A stretch of DNA of 53,291 nucleotides. Origin: an uncultured Ruminococcus sp. (GTDB lineage: Bacteria > Bacillota > Clostridia > Oscillospirales > Ruminococcaceae). This document shows positions 1 through 7,544 of the stretch, piece by piece. Location: positions 1-53,291 of the forward strand of contig UQYK01000006.1 in assembly GCA_900545285.1 (NCBI GenBank). Direction: 5' to 3'. Position 1 is the first letter of the stretch; every line of letters begins with the position of its first letter. The notes beneath the pieces are model-generated. The model worked only from the letters and a program-made list of their open reading frames with translations. It had not been told where the DNA came from and did not search any database. The position numbers and the translations under genes were made by a program.

Positions 1-39
1 TACCTTTAGTATACACCTTTTGTCAACTGTTGTGGTATT

Positions 40-714
40 TTATGGAATTGCTATAGTATCCACTGAAGTCCAAAACAGGTAGCGTTCAGAAGCATTTTTT
101 CCACTTTTGTCTGCTAGATAAGCCCATGTGCCATAATTCAGCAAACTGTTATCTCCGATTTGTTCCTGTAATTTCGGAACCATTGTAGAATTGGGACATT
201 TGGAATCCAACTCAAAAAAATAACTATTTTTCAAACTTGATGACAACAGATCAGACTTATTTAACGGATCATGTAAATTTTCGTTAAAATCAATATTCGG
301 AGTCGTGCTATTTCCACCGCTCCCTTTCCAATAAAAAACGATGCCGGTCGAAGGCGTATAGGTAATCTCACACGCTCCGTTTGCGGTAGGAACGCCCTTC
401 CAATTATCTGTATTCCCTTCCCAATTATAATGCTCGATTCCTGCAATCTTTACAGGATTGAATGATTGCCAGTCATCTCGTTTTTGTTCAAGTTTTACTG
501 TCTTAGATACACCTGTAAATTCATCAATCATCGATGCTGTTCTAACTTCAAGATATGCATCACGCACATTCGTGATATCCATGGTTTCATGACTTTGCTC
601 AATGTATCCTAGCAGAGTAGGAATCAAAATTGCAGCAAGAATCCCCATGATTGTAGAAGCAATCACAAGTTCGACAAGAGTAAATCCATTTACTTGATTT
701 CCAGATTTCTTCAT
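40..714 (-). CDS. Type IV prepilin-like (pseudopilin) protein
   Basis: Predicted 224-residue protein with a short basic leader (MKKSGNQVNG) followed directly by FTLVELVIAS, the classic class III signal: Gly before Phe at the prepilin-peptidase cleavage site, Glu at +5, then a hydrophobic helix that anchors the subunit in the membrane and packs the pilus core. The rest is a soluble domain I cannot place in a family. The start was chosen at the ATG immediately before the prepilin leader; AGAAGGAG lies about 13 bases upstream, and a longer upstream reading would bury the leader. No assembly ATPase, platform protein or prepilin peptidase is nearby, so this is an orphan subunit whose machinery must be elsewhere. 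It may serve in a pseudopilus for adhesion or DNA uptake. A TTGCAA/TACAAT promoter lies upstream. The prepilin call is firm; the biological role is inference. Confidence 0.85.
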   Translation of the reverse strand: MKKSGNQVNGFTLVELVIASTIMGILAAILIPTLLGYIEQSHETMDITNVRDAYLEVRTASMIDEFTGVSKTVKLEQKRDDWQSFNPVKIAGIEHYNWEGNTDNWKGVPTANGACEITYTPSTGIVFYWKGSGGNSTTPNIDFNENLHDPLNKSDLLSSSLKNSYFFELDSKCPNSTMVPKLQEQIGDNSLLNYGTWAYLADKSGKNASERYLFWTSVDTIAIP

Positions 715-763
715 AGCAATTTTCGCACTCCTTCTGATACAATTTCCGATTTTCGTTGTTTGT

Positions 764-793
764 ATTGTACCATATTTTTTCCTAAAATTGCAA
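764..793 (-). promoter_or_regulatory. Predicted promoter of the prepilin-like gene
   Basis: Read on the minus strand: TTGCAA (788-793), 18-base spacer, TACAAT (764-769). It lies about 50 bases upstream of the chosen start codon. Confidence 0.55.
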
Positions 794-925
794 GCGAAAA
801 AATCTATTTTCGACACTGGCTAGGATGATTCAGCTTTCTGAAACAAATCGTATGAAAAAATCGAGAAAATATGTTATAATCGACGAAATAAAGACACCAA
901 AGCTGTGCTGAAAAGCACTGTAGAA

Positions 926-2563
926 TCACGGCAAATCCAATGCAAATTGCCGAAAAGCTGTAGGAAGGGAAATTTCTGCGGCAATTTCTTCCGGAGATTT
1001 CCAGACAAACGGTTCTGCCGCCCTGCCGCAGTCCAAATAAACACCGAACAGTTCCCATTCCACATGGGTAAAGATATGCTTTTTCTCTGCGGTGCGCACA
1101 AGGTCTTTCGGTGCCGTCCCCCAGGAAGCAGCCATTTGAATTGCTTCCTCCGCAGTGTGAATACCAGACACATTGGGAAATTCCCACAGCCCATGCAGCA
1201 GTCCCTTTTCCTGCCGCTTTTGCACAGCATATTTTCCCTCACACCGCATCAGAAATACGGTATACTGTTCTGTACGCCGTTTTTTCTTGGTGGTTCTCTG
1301 CGGAAGCCGCAGTACGTCCTGATTCTTTCGTCCCATACAGAATGCTGCCAGCGGACAGGCAGAGCAGAGCGGCTGTCCATTTGGAAGACAGACAGTTGCT
1401 CCCAATTCCATCAGACTCTGCGTCAGCATACCGCAGTTCCCCTCTGCATACACTGCACGCAGTCCTTCTGTTACGGCCTGTTTCATGGCCGGACGGTCTA
1501 TCTCGCAGAAGCAGTCTGTCACTCTGGCGATTACGCGCAGCACATTTCCGTCCACTGCCGGCGTGGGCTGTTCATAGCAAATAGAACAAACGGCACCGGC
1601 AGTATACTCCCCCACGCCAGGCAGCCGGCGCACTGCTGCATAAGTGTCCGGGAACACGCCGCGGTGCTCCGTGCAAATCACCTGCGCTGCTTTTCTCAGA
1701 TTGGCAGCACGCGTGTAATATCCTAGTCCTTCCCAACACTTGTTCACCTGATCCTGCGTTGCCGCTGCCAAAGACTGCACATCCGGAAAATTCTCCAGAA
1801 AGCGCTGATAATAGCCCTTTACCGCTTCCACCCGTGTCTGCTGCAGCATCACCTCTGAGAGCCAGATGCGGTACGGTTCTTTGGTGCGGCGCCAAGGAAG
1901 ATCCCTCGCGTGTGACGGATACCAGGTCAGCAGCGGTGCTGCAATCTGTGCCATGACTTCTGTTTGCATTTGCTTTTGTTTTCGCATCCGCGCAATCAGT
2001 TTTTCGTAAATGGGAAGCATGTGCTGCTCTTTCACCATTTCTTTTAAATTTTCCACCGGAATCCACTGCACAGCGCTGTTTTCATCTGGTTTGATCCGCA
2101 GTTTTTCCTTTGGATTGACAATCAGGCCGTAGGTTACATTATAATGCTTGTGACATTCCACCGGTTTTCCATGCTTTTCGTGCGCCGGCACCGGGAGCAC
2201 ATCCAGGGACAGAATCGCACCGCTCTGCGGAAAAGGCTTTTCCACACCGGTTTCCTCCTTGACCTCCCGCACAGCCACCGCCAGAAAATCGGAAGACCCG
2301 TCTGCATGGCCGCCTGTCCAGGAAAAGGAATCATAAATATGATGATGCACCATCAAAACCTGCCCAAATTCCGGATCCATCACAAATCCGGAACAGGTAA
2401 AGTGCGCTGCTGTATTCGTCCGAAACAGCAGTGCATCCCCCTTTTCCCTGATCTCCTGCAAAATCTGCCGCTTGTCTGCTTCTTCTAACACATTCTGCGG
2501 CAGATAGGCTTTCAGCCGTCCCTTCCAGTCTTTTACATTCAGTTCCTGCATTTCGTTTCTCAT
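926..2563 (-). CDS. mutY: Nudix hydrolase - MutY adenine DNA glycosylase fusion
   Basis: A 545-residue fusion. The first ~200 residues form a Nudix domain whose box reads GHADGS...REVKEETGV; the usual first Glu of the box is Ser, but the catalytic REVKEE core is intact. The remainder is a complete MutY: the catalytic Glu region SEVMLQQT, the helix-hairpin-helix LPGVGEYTAGA followed by the catalytic Asp in AVDGNV, four cysteines for the 4Fe-4S cluster (C-x7-C-x2-C-x5-C, one residue longer than usual in the first gap), and a C-terminal MutT-like 8-oxoG recognition domain. MutY removes A mispaired with 8-oxoG; a Nudix partner could cleanse an oxidised nucleotide pool. MutY alone is about 350 residues, so the extra N-terminal domain is a true fusion. 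The ATG was chosen over an upstream TTG because GGAAAGGA precedes it. It diverges from the lipid kinase. Confidence 0.9.
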   Translation of the reverse strand: MRNEMQELNVKDWKGRLKAYLPQNVLEEADKRQILQEIREKGDALLFRTNTAAHFTCSGFVMDPEFGQVLMVHHHIYDSFSWTGGHADGSSDFLAVAVREVKEETGVEKPFPQSGAILSLDVLPVPAHEKHGKPVECHKHYNVTYGLIVNPKEKLRIKPDENSAVQWIPVENLKEMVKEQHMLPIYEKLIARMRKQKQMQTEVMAQIAAPLLTWYPSHARDLPWRRTKEPYRIWLSEVMLQQTRVEAVKGYYQRFLENFPDVQSLAAATQDQVNKCWEGLGYYTRAANLRKAAQVICTEHRGVFPDTYAAVRRLPGVGEYTAGAVCSICYEQPTPAVDGNVLRVIARVTDCFCEIDRPAMKQAVTEGLRAVYAEGNCGMLTQSLMELGATVCLPNGQPLCSACPLAAFCMGRKNQDVLRLPQRTTKKKRRTEQYTVFLMRCEGKYAVQKRQEKGLLHGLWEFPNVSGIHTAEEAIQMAASWGTAPKDLVRTAEKKHIFTHVEWELFGVYLDCGRAAEPFVWKSPEEIAAEISLPTAFRQFALDLP

Positions 2564-2616
2564 CAATGCACCCGATTCCTTTCCAGAGATTTTATCAGGA
2601 TACTCCTGCACTTCTC

Positions 2617-2645
2617 TTGCATTTTTCAAAAAATTATGTTATACT
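2617..2645 (+). promoter_or_regulatory. Predicted promoter of the lipid kinase gene
   Basis: TTGCAT (2617-2622), 17-base spacer, TATACT (2640-2645), about 40 bases before the TTG start codon. It sits in the short divergent gap beside mutY. Confidence 0.6.
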
Positions 2646-2684
2646 GTTCTTACATAAAAATTTCATGTAAAGGAGGAAACTTCT

Positions 2685-3668
2685 TTGAAACAAATTTACT
2701 TTATCTGTAATCTCCACTCCGGCAAAGCCGCTGTTGGCTCTCATCTTGCCATGATTCTTGACCGCTTTACAGCCGCCGGCTATCAGGTTACGGTACATCC
2801 CACCCAATCCCGCGGCGATGCCATCATCTGCGCCCAGAATGCCTGTGACTCCCAGGCGTATGAGCTGCTGGTCTGCTCCGGCGGAGACGGCACCTTGAAC
2901 GAAGTCATTCAAGGCTGCATGAACAGCGCTGCGTGCTGCCCCATTGGATACATTCCGTTTGGCTCTACCAACGATTTTGCCAGAGGCCTGGGCATTCCGA
3001 AGGAACCGGAAAAAGCCGTAGACTGCATTGTTCATGGTATTCCCACGCCGTGCGACATCGGACAATTCAACGACAAATATTTCACCTACGTTGCCGCATT
3101 CGGTGCCTTTACGGAAATCTCTTACGATACGCCCCAGCAATTTAAAAACGTTCTGGGACACGCGGCCTATATCCTCAACGCCATTTCTAAATTATCCCGG
3201 ATTCGTGCCTGCCGGATGCGGATTGAGCATGACGGCGGCGTAATGGAAGATGAGTTTCTCTACGGCATGGTAACCAATTCTTCCTCCGTGGCGCGGTTTC
3301 TCTCTCTTTCCGAGGTACAGTGGGATGATGGCTTGTTTGAGGTAACACTCATCCGAAAGCCTGCAAATCTGATTGAACTGCACCAGCTTATTATGGCATT
3401 CTCCAAATTTCAGATCGGGCCGGAAAAGCGCTATCTCCATTATTTTCGCACAGAAAAGCTAGTAATCACCAGTCTGGATGAAGAGCCGGCTTCCTGGACG
3501 ATTGACGGAGAATACGGCGGAAATGAGCGCATCAATACCATCTGCAATTTGAAAAAGGCAGTTACCTTCTGCGTAGATCCTGCATGCCGGGAACAGGAAA
3601 AGGAAGCGCCTGAAGGCGGTCTTGCCGTTGTAATGCCGCCGCCGGATGCATCTGAAGAGAAGGCATAA
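2685..3668 (+). CDS. Diacylglycerol kinase-family lipid kinase (YegS/DgkB-like)
   Basis: 327-residue soluble lipid kinase of the DAGK catalytic superfamily, which phosphorylates diacylglycerol or a related lipid with ATP so that lipid released by membrane turnover is recycled. The signature nucleotide-binding loop GGDGTLNEVIQG is at residues 66-77, followed by GSTNDFARGLGIP, the second conserved motif. The length fits the family (about 300 residues), with a short Pro/Glu-rich tail. Translation starts at TTG, seven bases after a strong AGGAGGA; no ATG fits. It has its own promoter and precedes a nucleoside phosphorylase by about 100 bases. The exact lipid substrate cannot be read from sequence. 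Confidence 0.9.
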   Translation: MKQIYFICNLHSGKAAVGSHLAMILDRFTAAGYQVTVHPTQSRGDAIICAQNACDSQAYELLVCSGGDGTLNEVIQGCMNSAACCPIGYIPFGSTNDFARGLGIPKEPEKAVDCIVHGIPTPCDIGQFNDKYFTYVAAFGAFTEISYDTPQQFKNVLGHAAYILNAISKLSRIRACRMRIEHDGGVMEDEFLYGMVTNSSSVARFLSLSEVQWDDGLFEVTLIRKPANLIELHQLIMAFSKFQIGPEKRYLHYFRTEKLVITSLDEEPASWTIDGEYGGNERINTICNLKKAVTFCVDPACREQEKEAPEGGLAVVMPPPDASEEKA

Positions 3669-3773
3669 CGGCTTTTCCCGTATTCTGAAAAAATCTTTCC
3701 ACGCAAAACCGGAATCACCCGATTTTCACCTATGATAGCAGAGTTTTCTGCTTTTGTCAAGGAGGCCTGCACC

Positions 3774-4553
3774 ATGTCTAAGCAACAATTTCACATCCGC
3801 TGTGCACCGGGAGAAGTGGGCAATTACGTATTTCTCCCCGGCGATCCGGGACGCGTCCCGAAAATCGCTTCTTATCTGAAAGACGCTGTCCCCATTGCCC
3901 AGAACCGTGAATTCACCACCTATACCGGTGATCTGGACGGTGTAAAAGTCAGTGTCACCTCCACCGGCATCGGCGGTCCTTCCGCTTCCATCGCCATGGA
4001 AGAACTGGCCGCACTGGGGGCACACACCTTTCTCCGTATCGGCACCTGCGGCGGCATGCAGCCGGATCTGAAACCGGGCACACTCATCCTGCCCACCGGT
4101 GCCATTCGCATGGAGGGCACCTCTCAGGAATACTTGCCGCTGGCCTTTCCGGCAGTCCCGGACTTTTCCTTATTGGAACAGCTGGTACACGCCGCAGAAG
4201 TCAAAAGCTATCCCTATCGCACCGGTGTTGTCCAGTGCAAAGACTCCTTCTATGGACAGCACGCACCGGAAACCATGCCCATTCACCGCACGCTGACGGA
4301 CAATTGGGAGGCCTGGAAGGCAGGCGGCGCACTCGGCTCTGAAATGGAATCTGCCGCGTTGTTTATCACCGCTGCGGCACGCCGGCTGCGCTGTGCTACC
4401 GTGCTTCAAATGATCTGGAACCAGGAACGCACTGCTGTGACACGAGACGTAGATCAGGCCGACGATGACATGACACACGCCATTGCTGTTGCAGTGGATG
4501 CCATGCGCGCAGTCATTGCAAAGGATCAAAGCGGAAATCCAGCGGTGCACTGA
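3774..4553 (+). CDS. udp: Uridine phosphorylase-type nucleoside phosphorylase
   Basis: 259-residue cytoplasmic enzyme of the PNP/UDP phosphorylase family, which splits nucleosides with phosphate into base and (deoxy)ribose-1-phosphate for salvage. Seen: the phosphate-binding start LPGDPGRVPKIA, the FLRIGTCGG motif in the middle, and the C-terminal GSEMESAALF motif that contacts the ribose. The length matches E. coli Udp (253 residues). The start was set at the ATG behind AAGGAGG; a longer upstream reading lacks any ribosome site. It lies 45 bases before the response-regulator gene on the same strand, and no terminator is visible between them. The uridine preference is inferred from overall similarity; a broader specificity is possible. 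Confidence 0.85.
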   Translation: MSKQQFHIRCAPGEVGNYVFLPGDPGRVPKIASYLKDAVPIAQNREFTTYTGDLDGVKVSVTSTGIGGPSASIAMEELAALGAHTFLRIGTCGGMQPDLKPGTLILPTGAIRMEGTSQEYLPLAFPAVPDFSLLEQLVHAAEVKSYPYRTGVVQCKDSFYGQHAPETMPIHRTLTDNWEAWKAGGALGSEMESAALFITAAARRLRCATVLQMIWNQERTAVTRDVDQADDDMTHAIAVAVDAMRAVIAKDQSGNPAVH

Positions 4554-4598
4554 AAAACCAGAACCGCAATAACTTCTTAGAAAAATGAGGGAACAACA

Positions 4599-5285
4599 TT
4601 GGCACAAGTATTTTGCATTGAAGATGACAACGGCATACGGGAGCTGATCTGCTGCGCGCTGCGCTCCGGCGGCTATACGGTAAAGGATTTTTCCAACGGA
4701 AAGGAATTTTTCCGCTGCCTCCAGGAAACACAGCCGGATCTGGTTCTGCTGGACATTATGCTGCCGGATGAGGATGGGATTTCCATTTTAAAACGCATGA
4801 AGGCCGAATCCCTGACCGCTGTCATTCCTGTGATTATGCTGTCTGCCAAATCCACGGAGATCGACAAGGTCACTGCTCTGGAAGCCGGCGCGGATGACTA
4901 CATCACAAAACCGTTTGGCATCATGGAGCTGCTCTCCCGCATCAAGGCCGTTCTCCGGCGCAGTCATTCCAACCCGGCGGAGCTGTCCGACCTGTTAAAA
5001 TTACAGGATCTGACCATTGATCTGAAACAACGTACCGTTACCTATCAGGAACAGGAACTGATGCTGACATATAAGGAATTCGAACTCCTGACCTATCTCA
5101 CACGCAACCGCGGCACGGCAATTTCCAGAGACCGGCTTCTGGAACAGGTCTGGGGCTTTCAGTACGAAGGGGAAACCCGAACGGTGGATGCACATATTAA
5201 AACACTGCGGCAAAAACTGGATGCCGCCGGCTGTCATAGTCTGATCAGCACGATTCGCGGCTATGGCTATAAGATCGGAGGATAA
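4599..5285 (+). CDS. OmpR/PhoB-family response regulator
   Basis: 228-residue two-domain transcription regulator. The receiver has the acidic pair EDD at 8-10, the phospho-acceptor Asp at 52 (LLDIMLPDEDG) and the conserved Lys in TKPFG. A winged-helix DNA-binding domain follows, ending in TVDAHIKTLRQKL and ISTIRGYGYKI. Translation begins at TTG after GAGGG. The stop codon is three bases before the next gene, a PhoR-type kinase, so the two are translated together and form a cognate pair. A PhoB/PhoR-like pair would suggest phosphate or envelope control, but nothing in the sequence proves the signal. Confidence 0.93.
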   Translation: MAQVFCIEDDNGIRELICCALRSGGYTVKDFSNGKEFFRCLQETQPDLVLLDIMLPDEDGISILKRMKAESLTAVIPVIMLSAKSTEIDKVTALEAGADDYITKPFGIMELLSRIKAVLRRSHSNPAELSDLLKLQDLTIDLKQRTVTYQEQELMLTYKEFELLTYLTRNRGTAISRDRLLEQVWGFQYEGETRTVDAHIKTLRQKLDAAGCHSLISTIRGYGYKIGG

Positions 5286-5288
5286 TAC

Positions 5289-6470
5289 ATGGAATGGATT
5301 CCCTGGGCGTTATCAATCCTGCTGCTGATTTTCATTTTTACCGGCCAGGTGGTGCATTTGCACCAAAAGCAGCGCCTGGAACAGCAGCGGCGAAAAGAAC
5401 AGCTGGAAATTGCAGAAATCCAGACAGAAATGAATGCCATTCAGAAAGAATTGCACCATGAGCGTGACATTACAGAGCTGATCCAAAAGCACATGGCAGA
5501 AGGGCTGTTGATTCTGGATGATTCGGATAAAATCCAAATGGCCAACCGCACCGCAGTTGCCCAGCTCCACATTCCGGAAGAAAACTGGAACGATAAGTCC
5601 ATCTTTATTCTGACCGAAAACGCGGAATTCCTGGATGCACTGCGGCAATCCAAAATAAAGCAGCAGTCGAAGGTACATGCGCTGCTGAAAATTGACGGAA
5701 AATATATCCGTGCCCGAATCAACCGGGTGGAAATGGGCGGCATCTTTGGGACAATTGTGCTTCTGGTAGATGTCACCTACAACGTAAAAGCAGAAAAAAT
5801 GCGGCAGGAATTCACCGCCAATGTATCCCACGAGCTAAAAACACCTTTGACAACCATCAAAGGGTTTGGAGAAATGTTCGGCAGCGGCATGATTACACAA
5901 AAAAATGATGTGCAAAAATACGGTGCTATGATCGAGCGGGAAAGCGAGCGCCTGCTCTTTTTGATCAACGACATTATCCGGTTGTCTGAAATCGAGGAAC
6001 ACTCTGATCTCCTGGACACACAGGTGGAACTGCGTACCTCTGCCCAGAGTGCGCTGCAAATTCTGAATCCAGTCATTCAACGCAACCAGATTCAGATTCA
6101 GCTGGAAGGCTCCTGCCTGCTGCTGCGCAGCAACGAAAGCTACATCCGGGAGCTGTTTGTCAATCTCATCGACAATGCCATCAAATACAACAACCCCGGC
6201 GGAACGGTGCATATCAGTATCAGCCGCGTAGAACAGCAGGCAAAAATCGTCATCGCTGACAATGGCATCGGCATTCCACTGCATGCGCAAAGCCGAATCT
6301 TTGAGCGTTTTTACCGCGTGGATAAAAGCCGCTCCAAGCAACGGGGCGGAACCGGTCTGGGGCTTTCTATTGTCAAGCATATTGTTGACTATCACGACGG
6401 TGTGATCTCCCTGCGCAGTGAACTGGGACACGGAACGGAAATTACGATTCTTCTGCCGATTCAGCCCTAA
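5289..6470 (+). CDS. PhoR-like sensor histidine kinase
   Basis: 393 residues: one N-terminal membrane helix (about 4-22), a basic and helical linker with coiled-coil character (25-60), a PAS domain (about 65-165), a HisKA domain with the phospho-accepting His181 in ANVSHELKTPL, and an HATPase_c domain with the N box (NLIDNAIKYNN), G1 (DNGIGIP) and G2 (GGTGLGLSIV). There is no large extracellular loop, so the signal is probably sensed in or at the membrane or by the PAS domain, unlike kinases with two helices around a periplasmic sensor. It is the partner of the response regulator three bases upstream. A strong hairpin terminator follows the stop codon. Confidence 0.93.
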   Translation: MEWIPWALSILLLIFIFTGQVVHLHQKQRLEQQRRKEQLEIAEIQTEMNAIQKELHHERDITELIQKHMAEGLLILDDSDKIQMANRTAVAQLHIPEENWNDKSIFILTENAEFLDALRQSKIKQQSKVHALLKIDGKYIRARINRVEMGGIFGTIVLLVDVTYNVKAEKMRQEFTANVSHELKTPLTTIKGFGEMFGSGMITQKNDVQKYGAMIERESERLLFLINDIIRLSEIEEHSDLLDTQVELRTSAQSALQILNPVIQRNQIQIQLEGSCLLLRSNESYIRELFVNLIDNAIKYNNPGGTVHISISRVEQQAKIVIADNGIGIPLHAQSRIFERFYRVDKSRSKQRGGTGLGLSIVKHIVDYHDGVISLRSELGHGTEITILLPIQP

Positions 6471-6491
6471 ACAGCTTTATACAACAAAAAG

Positions 6492-6536
6492 CAGCTGCTT
6501 TTCCCCATGCAATTTGCAGGGAAAGGCGGCTGTTTT
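6492..6536. terminator. Bidirectional intrinsic terminator
   Basis: A 14-base arm (6492-6505) pairs with 6519-6532 with two wobble positions, and T-runs follow on both sides. It lies between the histidine kinase (plus) and the CAP-dockerin gene (minus), which converge. Confidence 0.85.
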
Positions 6537-6544
6537 ACTTTTCT

Positions 6545-7342
6545 CTAAGGGACAACCGGCAGAGTATTCCGAGAATCCACACAATAGCGCAGCAGTACCA
6601 GAACGTCCCTTCCGTCTATGATGCCATCCTGGCAGCAGTCCATTTGCTGCCGGGGAACCCCTGTTTCGGGAATCAATCCCAATTGAATTTGCTGTAGCTT
6701 CACAGCATCTTCCAGCGTTACCTGAAGATCTCCGTTGATATCGCCGTATATCAGATTGTATTCCGCAGCTGACGTGGTCTGCGTCCCGGTATCTGTTTTC
6801 TCCGCAAACGGGTAGTAACTACCCTCCAGAGGGATTTCTGATGAGATCAGCACCATCTCCCAGTAATAGAAATAGTAGTTGGGATCATTCTCCAAATAGC
6901 TGACACCGATTCCAATATACTGGTAGTGTTCCCCCAGCATTGCTTCCCGGTGCGCGTCAGAAATTTTCCATGCTGTAAATACTTCCTGAGGGGTCGCATA
7001 ACCGGCGGCAATATTTTCCGCAGCATAGCAATTGGAATCCACCTCAGCATTTTCAATCGCTGTAAACCAGCTGGTTCCGTCCGGCCGCATGTGGCCGTAG
7101 CTTTGTTTCAATTCCTCCGCACGCATAGCGCCGATTTCCAGAAGAACTGGAGCAATTTGCAGTGGCTCCAGTCCATTTTCCTGCCGAAATGCATTGGTGT
7201 ATGCAACCACTTCTTCGATTTGTGCTTCTGCCAGAGATGTCTCATCGGAATCTGTGGCAGACGCCGCAATGCCCGACATTCCCCAAAGCAGCATACTGCA
7301 CAGCAGCATCCATACGATTGGCAATCGCAGCTTATCTTTCAT
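6545..7342 (-). CDS. Secreted CAP (SCP/PR-1) domain protein with C-terminal dockerin
   Basis: 265 residues. Signal peptide at 1-29 (MKDKLRLPIVWMLLCSMLLW...ASA). A CAP domain spans about 40-175, with the conserved His region YGHMRPDGTSW, the AENIAAGY motif and W-x4-AHREAML...YIGIGVSY. A type I-like dockerin closes the protein: GDINGDLQVTLEDAV and, in the second calcium loop, CQDGIIDGRDVLVLL, where one ligand position carries Cys rather than Asn. CAP proteins have no single known bacterial function (lipid binding, proteolysis and cell-wall roles have been proposed), and joining one to a cellulosome is uncommon. The start has AGGAAAGGAGGA before it. It would be exported and bound to a cohesin. 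Domain calls are firm; the role is unknown. Confidence 0.9.
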   Translation of the reverse strand: MKDKLRLPIVWMLLCSMLLWGMSGIAASATDSDETSLAEAQIEEVVAYTNAFRQENGLEPLQIAPVLLEIGAMRAEELKQSYGHMRPDGTSWFTAIENAEVDSNCYAAENIAAGYATPQEVFTAWKISDAHREAMLGEHYQYIGIGVSYLENDPNYYFYYWEMVLISSEIPLEGSYYPFAEKTDTGTQTTSAAEYNLIYGDINGDLQVTLEDAVKLQQIQLGLIPETGVPRQQMDCCQDGIIDGRDVLVLLRYCVDSRNTLPVVP

Positions 7343-7388
7343 GAGAATTCCTCCTTTCCTCCATTCTATGCCAAAATCTTTCTTTTGT

Positions 7389-7418
7389 ATTTTACCATAA
7401 ATTCAATTCTATTTTCAA
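7389..7418 (-). promoter_or_regulatory. Predicted promoter of the CAP-dockerin gene
   Basis: Minus strand: TTGAAA (7413-7418), 18-base spacer, TAAAAT (7389-7394), 47 bases upstream of the start codon in an AT-rich stretch. Confidence 0.5.
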
Positions 7419-7480
7419 GTATATAAAATAAATTTTGTATTTCTTGCACAAAAGGGGAAGAGGAACTTCCTCTATTATAG

Positions 7481-7520
7481 AAAAAAGTGATTCCTGCCTC
7501 TTTACAGGAATCACTTTTTT
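7481..7520 (-). terminator. Terminator of the L,D-transpeptidase gene
   Basis: Perfect 16-base stem (7481-7496 with 7505-7520), eight-base loop, A/T-rich ends. It starts 25 bases past the transpeptidase stop codon. Confidence 0.88.
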
Positions 7521-7544
7521 CATATCATAAAACCTTATTATTTT

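Noticed and set aside
905..918. GTGCT-GAAA-AGCAC hairpin after mutY as a terminator
   Set aside because: Five-base stem without a T-run; too weak to call.
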